DNA of 64,000 nt from Heliopora coerulea (GCA_030142905.1 JASJOG010000253.1:86001-150000), one strand, 5' to 3'. Positions 12,301 to 27,300 are shown, numbered from the stretch's first letter. Numbers and translations: made by a program. The notes: generated by a model not told the origin, from the sequence alone.

Positions 12301-15300
12301 TTAATAAACCTATTTAATTTATGGTTATTTATCAAACTAAAAGGCTGTCTTATTTCCTGTCGAGTAAAGATAAAGTCCCGCCTCTCGCGTAGCGATGTCG
12401 TTTATGATATCACCTGTCCAGGACGCAACCGACACTCTATAGGCAAAACAGAACGTTCTTTGGACAAACGTCTACCCGAGCACTCTTCCATCATCAAAAA
12501 TAGTGCCGTAGCCAGTCATTTCCTTACTTATGATTCCATCAAATACCTTGCCAACTTAAACAACCTCTTTGACGATGGTGATGATCTTCCCACTTCCTGC
12601 TTCCACCTTGAGAACCTAATCGATAACAATTTAAAAATACTTCATTCTTGACAACATAACAATAGTAATCTACTTTTATCATCAGCAGCTCTACTTAGAA
12701 ACTTGAACTAAACAGAATTGAACAGCGGTCCTAAAGCGAACAAAGAACCTGAAACCCATCCCGTAACCATTCAAAATTGTCAAATCAATCTATCAATGGT
12801 GCGATCGTACGCTAATATTTTCTCACTCTGTCTTTACTTGATGACGTAATCACTCAATATTATAAACAGGAACATGGCTTGCTTGTAATTTTTCTTTAGG
12901 TTTCAGAATGAGCTTGAAATAAACTCGAAATATCACCTTTCTTCATCTTTCGTCTTGGCATTAAGCCCAAATTTTGCGTACAAAGGATGCTATTTTTCGG
13001 AAATTTTTCCCCCCAATATTATTACTTTTGATGGCCATAGATTATTTTGTCTTGATTGTATGTTTTGATTTCCGCAGCTATATTTTTTTTCTAGGAATAC
13101 ATTGTTCATGAAAGCAAACTTGTGACGGCTTGCTTTACGAGAACACCACGTACTGGATTATTTTATGCCGTGATTCTAGCAACCAACACAATAACGCCTC
13201 TTCAAAGCACATTCAAAACTGCTAATACTTGTGGTCAATTTAACTTCTTACTGCAGAAAGAGAACAAAAACGGTGAATAGCTGATTCATTCAAACGAATC
13301 TGTTTTGTATATTAAGTAAAACCATTTCGTCGGGAAATTCACTGTATTACAAATACTAGGTTTCAACCGTTGGTCTTAAATGTGGCAAAATTACAGATGC
13401 CCAAGAGAAAGTCGCCATTTGGTTTTCCGAAACAGCAATATTGCATAATATCCAGAATTAGAATAATTACTCAGGGTGAATATCCGCTGCTTTTATAAAA
13501 GCAATAGCGATATGAATGGTTCCCGTCTACTGCAACAACTGTTACTTGCATAAAAGCGAATACACCGCCGATTAAAACATGTTCTATCCCAACTTCAATT
13601 TACACACTGAGTGACCAGGCAGTTTTGACCTGATTTCGGAAGATGAAGAATATTAAATAGAGGGGAGAAAACTAAAGTCCGAGAGATTACTTTGTCCTTT
13701 GAATTTTATCTTTTACTCAGTTCTTTTTCTGTTATTTTTATTGACCTAAATATAATGTCATATTGCCAAATAAAAATCTACGCGCAAGTTAAAGGAAAGA
13801 AACAGTTCTTCGCCATCGTATGGCTTGCATTTTAACTATGTCGTTTAGACTGGTAAGTCTTCAGGCACTAGCCAAAGTCTAGCAGGCAAAAATACTGCCT
13901 TTCAGAGCTGGGTGGATACTTACCGAGACACCAGGTATCGGAAAAATACCCTCCGTTCATCAATGACACGTAAGTGAACGATCATTTTAGCATATATCAA
14001 ATTGCTGAGAATATTTAAGCTTAAATTAAGCTGCAAACACGATTGAAAAACAGGTAAAAGATAACTTGAGGTCATCCATAGAACAGTAAATTTTTCCGGT
14101 GAAATAATATTTTGCAGGTTAAAATTACATAGAAATCACTGGGACTGTATTCTGGAGTTTTTGAAAATCTTAACATTTCCTATGAAAAATTTTCGTTGGG
14201 ATCAATTAACAGAGCTTTCATCGAACGTGTTCACTGGTGCCATATTAATAACAGACATCTTCATCTTCAAGAAAAGTCAATTTCTATCTCGCTCGATGAA
14301 ATTTGTTTGCAGAAATTTAACGTACGTATTTTGCCGACGAAGCTGGAAAGTGCGTTACTGAGATTAAAAAACTTAAAAATTTTCAAGAGCAGCGATCCTC
14401 TAAAAGTTGGCCACAGAGAAAAATTTACAAGTAGACAATTATTTTAGATGCACGTTCCTAGGCCAGCGAATTACGGGCGAAGAAAGAAAACAAAACACAA
14501 AAAACACAAAAAACAAATCAAAGCAGAAAACTAACTTTAAGCAGTTTCACTTGTCGTTGCCCGAATACTTACGTTTTCGATCATTTCTTAAAGAATAACA
14601 GAAACTAAAAGTGTGATACAATTAGCTGATTGTAAACATATAACTGAATCTACCTACTCAGCACCTACAGTTAGCTTTCGCCAAAATGTACCTCTTACAG
14701 GCACGCATTATCATATTACAAAATTTACTGTTTTAGTGTATTGGACCGTGACTACGTGATACAGTCTTCAACTGCCACCAGAACTTTTAAGACTGCTCGA
14801 CGATGTCTAATAATCGAATTTAAAAAATGGAAAAACAAAACAAAGGAAAAACAAAACAGAAAAAAAACACACCCCAAAAAGCCCCCCCCCCCAAAAAAAA
14901 AACAAAACAAAAAACAAAAAACAAAAAAAACCAGTTTAAAGAAGTTATTTGTTTGGACTCCAAAACTTGACTAAAAAGCCGCTTTTCCAGCTTTTTCTTC
15001 GTACTTCGTAATTGTTAAATCAATGATGGAAAACTGCTTTTATTGATAAAATGAAACCCTAAACTATTTAAACCTGAGCTTTTGACCTGTTCAGCCAAGC
15101 CTTCACAACAGTCACTATTACTGCAGTTTTTTGTTTGGGAAACGTGAGAGCTTGGATCTCACGTTTGATCAGAAGGTTGCGGGTTCGATCCCCGTCCGGG
15201 GCTCAGAATCGTTTTCTGCGTACAGGGCTTGACGATTATTCATCTCTCTTAAGCCACTATTATTCTAAAATTTCGGGGTATTCAATACCGCTCTAAATTC

Positions 15301-18300
15301 ATTTCGGTTGGTTCATAATTTCGACTAACAATGAAACCGCACGGGTTACAAGTATGCAATAATTATTCAGCGGCAAAGTTTGATGAAACTTTTCCGGGGT
15401 ACGGTTTGAAGTTTCTTCCTGAATTTACCTGGGGAGAACGATTCGTGCAGTGGGAATAGAAATAACTTTAGTAGAATATTTCAAACCAGAAAATATAGCT
15501 TTGGTATTTACTTTTACCTGCAATATTAGGGGAACTGCCAGAAGGAGTGTTCGACGTTGTTGTGGTCCTCTCACCTGTGATATTTAATGACAGCTCTTTC
15601 GACGAATTTCCGATGATATTACTCGCGATGCATTTGTATGTTCTAACACCATAATTGGTAACGATGGTTTCCTTGACCCCATTTTGGGAATCATCAAGAT
15701 AGGTTCCATTAAACATTATCCAATATGTAGTGGGAAGTGTTTCCTTGGCTTTGCAAGTAAGTGTGAAAGGTTCGTTGACAGCGACATCTTTATCAGCCGT
15801 AAAGGACATAATTTCTGGTTTCTCTGTTAGCAAATTAAGAGAGGAGTCAAAAATTACATAGAAATTCGCAAACAATTTAAATCATCAGATACTGAATGAA
15901 CGGAAATACAGACAGACTGAGGTGGAATAACGGACGGGAGGATAGACGGTAAGACACGAAAACAAATGGACGGAGAGAGGTGATGAGGGAGAAATGAACG
16001 GGGAGGGAGAGGTAGATAAAGAGTAGAAACAAGGAGTTGAGAAGAAAAGGCAGAAGGAGAGAGACAAAAAAAGAAAGGGAGATGATGGAGACAGACTGAG
16101 ACAAACACACTTGAGAGGAGCTGAAGGAAGTATGTGAGAAAGGATTACGGGAGGTGGGGGAAGTGGAAGAAAGGCAGCGACGGAGAGAACGAGGACGGAA
16201 AGTGGGAGGCACAAAGACAGCGAGGGATCAAGTAAGGTATAGGAGGGGTACTGGAAAGTAGCGTAACTGGTGGGGGGCAGGGGGGGCAACTTCCCCCCAA
16301 CAGAAAATTTCGTCGGAAAAATTGGCTCTATCGGGAATAACCAAAATGGTCATTTTGTATTTTACTAGCTAGGTTTTATAGAAGCTCTTTTCAACAAATT
16401 ATTTATATTGCTCACGGTCTCGGTATTCAAAGCAATATACCTTAATTATATTTTAAAGATTGAACTAAATCGAACTGCCTTTCGCCGATTTTATGAGCCA
16501 GACGGCTCAGCTGCGTGCTCTTTTTGTGCAAAGCAGAATGAAGCAATACGCTGTGTTGATTTGTTTACAATGCGCTAGTGATAGGTCTCACTTTTGGGAT
16601 CTGGAATACAAGACACGCCGCAATCGAGAGAGCTTTGGGAGTTTCACTTGATCAGCCTGTTTAATCGTTTAAGAAATCATCGATATGTCAACGTGTCCTG
16701 CGTTGTTTCGTTTTGCAGTGAAATTTTTGACGACTATCGCAATAAACGTAATTTGAAATATCATAAGGCCTTGGTCTTAAATCGTAAGGAAATTCCGTAT
16801 GAATTTCTTGGTGCACCTTCTAATCGTTTCGCAAGGTTAGATAATTCCAAGGATAATCTTAAACATGTTATAAAGTTTGTCGGAAAAATTAGGTTTTCGG
16901 CCCCCTCTGAAAAAAATAAAAACAAAAAAAAGAAAAAAAAAAACCGCCAGTTACGCCACTGGTACTGTAAAGGAAGCAGGGATGCGAAGTATAAGTGGAA
17001 GCAGAGTAGAAGGGTGCAAAAGAATTTCATTTTTCATACATGTATAAGCAAACTATTTTGTAATAATCAATGTTGTTTTAAAGCAAGTGAAAGCGATAGT
17101 CTGTCCAGCTATTTGTAAATTCGATGATAATCAATCCCGCACAACACAAAACAACACAACACAGAGCCAGTCCAAGTATGGTTCAATGATGAAGTTATCC
17201 TAATTACAGAAACTTCTGTTTTTCTCAATTTTGGTAAGCACTAAAGACAATACACTATTTGCCTCAGACAATTGACGACCATTCTTATCTGAAGTTTAGT
17301 CATCAAAACCCAACACATTTAGCTTCATCAACTCTAGAAAGTGAATGACAAATTAACAGAACCACCGCTTACTAACAGCCTCAATCTTGATCCAATTATT
17401 GTGAATTTGTATTTTTCAATATTCAATTTGAGTTTCTTCGCCAATAGTCAAGTAGAGGATGCATTTATTTCGTAGTAAAAGTATTCATTGGATAGTAACC
17501 AAAATGCGTAACAGTACTAAACTACATGTTGGTTTACTAACTGGGGAAACGCTCGTAAACTATCCGCTCAAGAAAGAAAAATTGCATGGGGGAATCCCCA
17601 CAGAATACTAACCTAATGTAATCCTGTATCTGTAATATTCCCTTCACTTTCCCACAGACATATTGCATATAGTGCTAACGTTTAAAACATGCATTGTTTT
17701 AGCACTGTTTAGATTGGGTCTTTTTTGCACTGTTGTGGCCGATGACGACCAAATAGATCTTCCATTGCCTTAACGACAATTTTTTTGCTGATGTACTTTT
17801 CCCACGAGATGAAGATTCCTTCGTTTTTGCATACGTAGATGACCTACTCTACCGTAGACATGAATGGAAACTCCTTTTAATAAGAATATTTATTAGATGT
17901 AACAAAGTAAGACCACCTCTCAAACCATCTAAATCGTCCATAGCAGAATTTCCTTTTACAAAATCAATTATGTTGGAAGAGAATCACACCCAGCTAAGAT
18001 TAAAGCAATTCCTTCATTCCCTAGCCCGAAGAAAACAACTGATATTCAGCAAATTCTAGGAAGACCTGGATACAACCGCCAACGTATCGTTTTTCGCATT
18101 AAGATCATGGCACCCAAGACAACTGAAGGTATCATCTAAATAGGGAACCAAAGATGAAGATCATTGTCAAGACCTAAAGTCTACCCTTCCCTGTGATTCC
18201 GTTATGTTACATCACACAAACAGGAACAACCCCTTCATGCTTCAAACTAATGCCAGTGCCACAGGACTTGGCGCAGCCCTTACACAAATTGTTAAAAGTG

Positions 18301-21300
18301 CAAAAGAACACCCCATTCGCTATGCTAACTGTGTGCTACAACAACAGGACCACAAAAGAGTAAGAAGTTATTGCAGCGAGGCTTCGATATCGATCTGGTA
18401 TCTCGAATGCTAGTGCAAGTGTATGAAAAAACAGAGTGCTGCGTGGGGCAGTGCTGAAAACAGATTAAAAAGTTTAAAGGTAGTACACTGGCAAAAAAAA
18501 AGAGAACAAGGTACCAAATACCACGTTAAGCTTTTTCAGAAACCATGGGAAACAGGCATCGACCTATTTGGACCATTTCCCGAAACACACGGTTACCTAG
18601 TAAGTAAACCTAGTAAGTAAACCGCAGTAAACTTTTTTACATTGTACCTGGGTTCAATTTGTTAACTCTTGTGTTTACGATCTATGGATATCCGACGAAA
18701 CGTATGAGAGACCGTGGTGCAGAACTTCTCAATCAAATCTAAATCAATCTTGGAGTGAACTTTTATTAGTGAAGTAAACTTACACAAGCACTAATCGTCC
18801 AAAACGCAACCTTGCAACGGAAAGACTACACCATTTCCTCATTGATAGTGTGCTCATGTTTGTGCATAACTTTTCTCATGAATAGGACGTTTGAATTCAC
18901 GCAGCCAACTTTGTGAGCAAAGCAACACCTATATCGGGTACTGACGGTCTTACACCTTTCCGTTTAATGTATGGAAAAAATGTTGTAATGCCTACCGACC
19001 TAATGCTTCGTTCTCCTGTAGTGATGCTAGGCGAATCATTACTTATGCGCAACAGTTAATTTAACGCCTATTCCAAGCTCATAAATACATAGCTGATATA
19101 ATCCAAGAACTTCGAAGACGCCAAAAACAGAATTACGACGTAGGAAGATCTTCTGTACAGTTCGAAGCTGGGACTTCCACTATGCTATGGAACGACCATT
19201 CATAATTGAACGCCTTTCAGATTCCAACAACTATTGCCTTCACAAACGGCAGACACGGACTATGTCGTTATCTATGTCATACATTACATGTTTTCATCCT
19301 TCCGGCTCGTGAACCGGACATGATTTACTAACGGTCCTCTAGCCATAGAGACCATATAAAACTAGAGAGGGCATGAGAGCCGCATATTAGGTTGAAATTG
19401 TACTCTGCCATTTTGAATAACTTGGAGGGCATATTGCTCTTCTCCAGGCCCTTTTCCGTCTATTCGAGAACCTCAAGGTCGAACAACTGAAGTTTAGGGA
19501 ACTGCTTCGTGGTTCTTTCCGTTCGTCGAATAGCGGAAAACCGCTGTTCTGGTTATTAACTTAGTCAGCTACTATATTTACTATAGCTTTAACTAGTTTG
19601 CATTCTTAAAAAAACAAAAACAAGAGACGAAAGTGAAGGTACCTTTGACCCTGACCTTGAAATTTTCATCTCGGTATGTTCGTTTTGCCCCCAATTTGCC
19701 CAATATGGCGACAATCAATTTTTCCAGCACGGTTGAGTTGACATTTAACTGCGATGCCCCCTCTAGTTTTTATATGATCTCTATGCTTCTAAAAATAAAC
19801 TTGTTCTGGTTAAACCTTGGTTTGATTCAAGTGATCAGCAAAGAAAATGCTGCAAACAACGAATTGTCTGCCGAAAATGAGTCAACACTCCTTTATAACA
19901 CCAGATGAAGTCACTAGTAATTTTTGCTATATTTGAAATAAGGGCAGAGACCACAACGGATGATGAACAATAAACTCTACACATTCTTTTCCAAGATCTG
20001 AAGACCAACCAAGGAAAGATGTTTACTAGAGCAATTTGTAAAAGTTAACACAGTTTTCGCCCAATTACAGCAAGTTCGTTAAAAGTTTTGGTGGAATTTG
20101 AAAATCATTACCACATACGCCGCTTATCGAATTTGTCACGTTAAATTTTCGAGGTAATACTGTAAGTACCTGTAGTAAGTAGGCGATTACAACAAAATAT
20201 TCTTGGTGGGATTAGAATGAACCTAAAATCCAGGTTCTTGTAAATGTTTTGGATCGTATTCCGTATTTTCTTAAGCGGTATTAATATTTTTCCAATTCTT
20301 TGCCACAATGCTGGACAATTTTATGACACTTACATACATAAAAGAAAATTTGTTTATACTGGTCTGACGTCATTCTTGTCAGTCCAGCACTCGTAACGAG
20401 CTACACGAATGCTGGAGAACGACCTGGAGATCGACCTGAAATCGTGCCTAGGAATCACAAGCATCTACATTTGATCCCATAAATGGAGTGCATGTGTATT
20501 ACTTGAAAATAAATTTTTGAGAGTCAGAATCGTACATTTTACATCCAATCTGGATCAGTTGCGAAAAATGCAACTCTTGGGCGTCGGGCTGGGAAACGAA
20601 CCTACGAATGTTCAGTACGCTAATGGAATATTAGCCACTTACACTCGATCGAAGTTATCATCAATATAAATAACATTGATATTTCCATCTTAAGTCGGCA
20701 ACGTCGTATCCCTTTGCAGACGATACCCAAATTGCTACTTCATCTGCCAACGTTCATGACATTGTTAAAACTTTATATGACCGAGCTAACGTGTCAATAC
20801 GGATGGTACTAAATAGAATATCTTTAAATGTCACTAAAACTGATTATAATTTATGATAATCGGATAAAAACATGATCTCAAAACAAATTTTCTAATAAGC
20901 CGAAAAATAAGTATTGGTGGATTGGAAATTTCGCGAAATTAAGTCTAGTGAATCATTCCCGCTTTATTTATATTCCCGAGGAACTAATTTTTTGTGAGCT
21001 GGTCGATCATATAACCAAAGCGATGGCCAGCTTGGATGTCCTAACAACAAGAGCAGATAATGTAATAAGCCAATCAGCGCGTTTGTTTACAGAGATGGGG
21101 CGGACCAATCAGGCTGCTCGATTTTACCAACATGTCTGAATTTACTTGGACATCACTGCGAAAAACTATACCTCAGAAAAAGCCTTCCGTGCACGCGAAT
21201 TTTACATTTTCAAAGAGAAAACGAACTGATTCCGATAGTATATTAGTTTTTCTTCAAACCTGTCGTGGGGATATGTAATGCGTTCCTTAACAAGAAAAAT

Positions 21301-24300
21301 ATCGGCTTTCGAATCGGGAGTTACGAAATGCTCACGACTGAGTCCATGTTTCATATTGTCTGTGCGAAAAAGCCAACATAAATTTATTATTCCGTACGGG
21401 TTTTGACATCCTAGAGCTTTCAAGGCTCTCCTTATCTCATAAATATGAAAATACGTAAAGTGGTACTTTTCTTAGCTCTAAAACTGGTTCGAACACCTGG
21501 AGTTGGTATCTGGCTGATATCGGCGGATAATTTTGGCCTCTCTGTATCTTCGTGGCTTACGAGAACGAAGTTGAGTGAAGGAAAGGAGTGTTGATCAAAT
21601 TAAACTCAAAACTAGTTTAGGAAAACATTTGCTCAAAGTATGCCACTCGAATAAAAATGAAGAATGACGAATTTATTGTTTTCGTACATCTACCCAGCGA
21701 CAATTGCTTACCCTTGAAAGCAAACAAGAGAGACTTTATTCGCCTAGAAATTCACCCAAGTCGTCCACCTGCTCGAGACCTTCCCTCGTCTGTCGTCGTC
21801 ATCATTGTCACTCTTTTCTTCATCGTAGTTTTAATAAATGGTATTACTTGAAGATGAGGTCGTTCACTGGTCTCCCTGGGCGTTTAACCTTAAATTCTGG
21901 GATGACAAGGCAAATTCGATAATACTGACGTCCATACGTTTCTTGCAAAAGAATGTCTGCATCCTCAAAAGATCGGCCGTAATGGAATTTTAGTTCTACT
22001 CAAGGTTATTGAGACAGTCTTTGAAATTTAGTACTGATCTTGCCCATATCCACTGCTGAACTCGCAGGGTCTTTTTTGATGAAGCTATCACTGGGACGTA
22101 TTAACAGCAAAAGTCAGAGACTTTATGAAACCAGTACCAACTAGGTCCTGTTGATTGACATCATGATATTAGATACACTTTTGAATTTTGATGCACTTAA
22201 TATTTATGGATTTGAAGGGTTTTTTACTGATATAAATCCAAGTGACAGAATTTTGTTTGTAACAATCTCTTCACCAGAAAGATTGGGAAGTTCACACCTT
22301 GATGGGTCGATCCTAGAGGTGTTGAGCAATTCCGAGCAATTCAACAGGCTCTTTTTAAAATTACAGTCAGATAATCTGAAGAAACTTAGCAGCCTTAAAT
22401 TTCAAACTTTTAATTCTTTTCCTGCTATGAATTCAAACGTTTAAGTGGCACAAATGTACATTAAAATTAGCGCGGTTCATGCTGGCAGGCATCTACCTCC
22501 TTGGTTTTCTCAGTTATCCAACCAACTCTATCAGTTTCCTTTGTACTTCCTAGTGAAAAGGGGTGGAAATTTTCCACAAGATATTCATCAAAGATTACCC
22601 TAGAATGTAGCATAGGTTGGGATGTTAGATTACGATTTTTGTGCTGATAAATTGAAGTAAAAGTACAACAAGAATAGCCACATGATAATGATGCCTGTGG
22701 TGCACCATAACATTACCCAGCAATGTAACAAATACTTGCAATACAGATTGTAATTATTGCATTAGGACAGTGACTGAAAACAGACAAAGTGTGATCCCCT
22801 AAGTTTCAAAGGTGCAAACTCCATAAATAACGTCCAGCAAGATGGGGACATGACTTTATCGCTGGTGCTGATACTGATGGAGCTTTAATGAGGGGATCTG
22901 CTGTAATTCCCAAATTTCTTAAGGATGCCAGGATTGCAGTGTCCTGGATAATGCTACATGAAACCAGTTTGGTCTTTGTGTATATCATGAGTATATCATG
23001 ATGTCTTTCACAACTGTGACCCTAGTTTTTGTCGATTATCTTTGCACCAGCTTTAAAACAATTTTAAACAAATTCATGTGGGTCCATCTCTGAGCTTTGC
23101 AAACATTTAGAATAAGAAAAGTATTGATTAAGTATTGTTAAGGTCAACTTTAACCCATTAAGAGGCAAGGGCACACTCTCTGTCATTTTACTTTGGCTAA
23201 CACCAGAGGTTTTCACTCATGAAGGGGATGAGCCTTGCACCTCAATGAGTCAACAGCCATCTCCTTAACCCAATAAGTGACAAGGACACACTCTTTATTT
23301 TACTCTGGCTAATGCCAGCCAATTTTACTTGTCAAGAGGATGAGCCTACTCGTAAGTTAATATTAATACATCAAGATTCTGAATTAAATCAGGGTTATTG
23401 TCTTTTTTAAAAACAAATATACAATCATTTGTATGACATTCCTTTTCTTCATTTGTTTCTAAATGGACGACTACAGTCTCGTGTGAGTCAATGGTTATCG
23501 ATCTATAGTTTCTGAAGAATTTAGTGTATTATAGCAGAATCATTGCTGGATTGTAATTTTGATATACTAAATTGGCTTCATTCTGAGTCATCAGTTCTTT
23601 TTGACTATTGTGTGGTTGCAATTGACATGTTCAAATGAGGCCAGGGGTGGTCCCTTCTGAACATGTGAACACAATTTGTTTCTAAATAAGAAGACATGTA
23701 CTAAGCTATCTGATCTTTTTGTGAGAATATTAGAGAAAAGTAATATTTTACGTTAATTCAAAATATTTTAAAAATGGAGAAAATATGAATGTTATCTGAA
23801 TTTTTTGCTTTTGTAACAATACCTAAACTACATAATGAAAAATGAAGTCTTTTCTTTTACAGTAAACTTCATTACACTGTAATAAGGATTTGTGCCTTGC
23901 CTCTTTCTGCTTTTGCTTGGCTTCCTTCACTAAAACATGCTGTCAAATATTCAGTAAAAGTGCACTATTTTATACATTATATGAAACAGGCGCTGCAAAG
24001 AAGCCTGTGAATCACTCTGTGGTTTTGCTACTATTATTTACGAAACTCGCAAATGCTTTGGATATCTCAGTCAAACTATGAACCTTTTACGGCTTGCCTG
24101 TTGCTTTTGACCATAAAACTTTGACCACTGGTCATAAAGGGGATGGTTACGACAAGTTTTGTTAAGAGTTTAAGCATTACACCAAACTTTTGGAAAAAAC
24201 TGAACTATTTTAACATTTCCCCGCCGTTCGTGGCTGGGGATGAATGGAACGAAAACTAGACGTCAATGAGGAAAAGTACCACCTTAGTTACTTTATAAGG

Positions 24301-27300
24301 TTCTTTGTGATATATTTATGAGATAAGGAGGGTCTTGAAAGCTCTAGGACGTCAAAACCCGTGCGGAATAATAAATTTATGTTGGCTTTTTCGCACAGAC
24401 AACGTGAAACATGAACTCGGTCGTGAGCATTTCGTAACTCCCGATTCGAAAGCCGATATTTTTCTTGTTAAGGAACGCATTACAAATCCCCACGACAGAT
24501 TTGAAGAAAAACTAATATACTATCGGAATCAGTTCGTTTTCTCTTTGAAAATGTAAAATTCGCGTGCACGGAAGGCTTTTTCTGAGGTATAGTCTTTCGC
24601 AGTGATTTCCAATTAATTCAGACATGTTGGTAAAATCGAGCAGTCTGATTGGTCCGCCCCATCTCTGTAAACAAACGCGCTGATTGGCTTATTACATTAT
24701 CTGCCCTTGTTTGTCCTAACAGGTTACAGAAACTATGTTAATCTTCACATACTTCTCAGTCGGTAAGTCAATCATACAGCCACACTTTGATTATTGCGAT
24801 ATAAATTTTGGAAATATGGGGGCTTGGAGATGTGTTGAATGAATAATAGATGAACGATAGTCAAGCTCTTACCTCAGAGAAAACGATTTCTGAGCCCCAG
24901 ACGGGGATCGATCCCGCAACTTTCTGTTATAATTTTGATGTTAATAATTTTACAGCTGCCGTTTAAACACCCATGGCTTAAATACATTGAATTTATTTGA
25001 TATTGTTAAAAGGAGAGACCAGCAACCGGCCACTTTTATAAAAGCGATTGAGATACTAGACGGGAATCGGAATCGAGTGCTACATATTACTGGCCAGCAG
25101 GCAACCTTCAAAAAAACAATCGTTCAAGGAATAAACGCGCGTTTAAAAAAAAATCCTGTATTTACAAGCGTCTTGTTACTGGACTATTGTATGAGTAACC
25201 AAACTAAGGTCAATGGGTAAAAATTGAGATTACTTTTAAGCGATGGGTTTAAATTAGAATTCAGTAAACTTTGCTGGATTAGGACGTCGAATTGAGAAGT
25301 TACCAAGGCTAAAATTGAAAAGTCGCAAAGAGAGATGCAGTGACTAGTTTGCTTATTGTGAACCAGAACACTAGAACAGTTCGAATTTCAAATAGTACTT
25401 TCTGTATATGCAGAAACGCCCACGTGATCCGCAATCCTAACATTCAAATGTCGACATGTGTCGCCAATATACAACACATCGCAGCCTGGGCACTTATGTT
25501 TATACGCATGCTATAAGGGATCTCAGTTTCATAGAATCAAAGGTTATGTGCTGGCCACTTTAACGTATAAACTAAGTCAACACCTGACGCCCGCAGAAAA
25601 AAAAAATAATCATAAAGCAAAAACAAAAGAAATACATAATTAACCAGTATTTGTAAATCGGAGGAAGATTACAGTAGAATTTTGCCAACTTGCGGCTGGA
25701 CTTTTGCCTGAAATACTGATTCGTTAGAAAAGTAATTTCAAACACTTGTTAAGTGTTCTACTTCCGATTTCTAAATACCTCGAAATTCGTTAAAAAAGGT
25801 CGGCTTCGCCTCGTTTTTAAACTCGGTTCTGTTTGTTTAGAAATCAGAGGAAGAACACCAACTCGTAAGATTATCGTTCGTCAAGCTCTATCCTCAGAAA
25901 AACGATTTCTGAGCCTCAGACGGGGATCGAACTCGCAACCTTCTGATGACCGGCGAGATGCTCTAACCATTGAGCTACCAAGACTCAGATGGTGAGCTAA
26001 GGTGCAAGTTGGACATACGTGCGACCTAAGCGGAAACCACTATATGTTAATAATGATATTGACGAGATATGTTTTAGAAGTGTGGGAGCTTGGAAATATC
26101 GTACATATACCTAAAAGTTCTTCATTATACCCTTCACTTCATCAGTTTTAGCTTCTGTATAAACACAGATACCGTGTTTATACTCACGGCAACCGCGTTT
26201 GTAGCTCAGTTGGCAGATCACTGCGCTAGATTCGCAGGCTCGCGGGATTGTTTCGCAACATGAGGCCTAAGTGTAGCATTCTTCCCTGCTGCTCCGGTAA
26301 AGTCTTACAATGAACGATTTCAACACGAAGATTTAATTTCGCATGACATCGACTCCAAAATGTCGCACCGGCTGACTTCATACTTTTTCAAGTAATCAGC
26401 CCCTTAGAGGCTTACAAAATGCAAGTTTGACAAAATACTTCCAGAAGTAATGTAGCCTTATCGACAACCCGAATTCTTCAACGCTATGTGTAATGCAAAG
26501 CAACATATCTAGGAGATTTCAAAAACACCTCAGTCGAAAGAGAAAGGACGAGAACAATATCCTTTGCAAAAAGTATCTAGCTTCAACCATTCTTACCGTT
26601 TCAAAATCAACTCCACAACCAACTTCAAGTCAAGATTAATTTTCTATCCCAACTTTAGAAAAGGTGGAGTCAAGATCTTTTCCGCCATATTGCAAGGGTT
26701 GCAAAACCATTGGGGCGAGCCCACGGCCAACGCTATTTATCCCTTGAAAAAACTCGTCTTGGATTTACTGTCGTTTGAAGGAAATCACTTCGTTCTTTTC
26801 GTAAAAACGCTTTTCATCTCTCGTAAGACTTGGTGATGTTACAAAGCGAACATTCCTTATGGCAGACGCAGTACTATAGATAGAAATCAGCGCGAAGAAT
26901 GGCTAGAACATCAATATCTTCTTCGTTGGATCCTCACGTCACTCAAGGATTTTCTCTCAATACGGGTCCTCAAAAATACCAGTACAAAGGCAGAACAAGG
27001 AAAATTTCGAGTGTTTGAATATTACAATTCTTAAGAGTCAACCGGGACCCCAACTTTTAGCCATCCGGCTGGGAATCGGACCCACGACCTCACGAATCTA
27101 GTGAAATTTTCTTTTACCAGAAACAGAAGACAACCACCGGGCTAGAGCATTTGGCGCATTTGAATCAGATGTTCCTCGAAAATTTCGCAACAAAAGATAA
27201 TAAAAACTATCACGACAGAGCACTGGAGAAGCCTCACCTCGAATAATGTGAAGGCAGATACGAACTCGCAGCCGGACTGTGCATTGACAGTCAACGTTTC

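Larger units (their letters stand above)
21043..24713. mobile_element. Composite element bounded by ~430-bp inverted arms
   Basis: The arms 21043-21470 and 24272-24713 are reverse complements over more than 400 bp with a few percent differences, including GCGCGTTTGTTTACAGAGAT against its exact complement. The 2.8 kb between them carries no recognised protein. Each arm contains the same 73-codon open frame, both pointing outward. It resembles a foldback-type DNA transposon or a large inverted duplication. No target duplication was evident. Confidence 0.65.

Noticed and set aside
15854..16289. Three overlapping minus-strand frames rich in Ser, Pro and Leu
   Set aside because: They lie in a GA-rich tract where stops are rare, in all frames at once, and show no domain.
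16594..17118. 174-codon plus-strand frame
   Set aside because: It opens without ATG, runs through an A-rich stretch into the right end of a MITE-like element and beyond its target duplication, and has no recognisable domain.
24335..24556. 73-codon frame present in both inverted arms, considered as a conserved host gene
   Set aside because: It has no ATG (opens at TTG). The two copies differ mainly by amino-acid-changing substitutions, and it sits in the arms of a repeat. It is kept only as part of the element.
25900..25990. Possible tRNA gene on the minus strand
   Set aside because: The A and B boxes are good, but the anticodon stem is poor and the 3' body is shared with two other loci.
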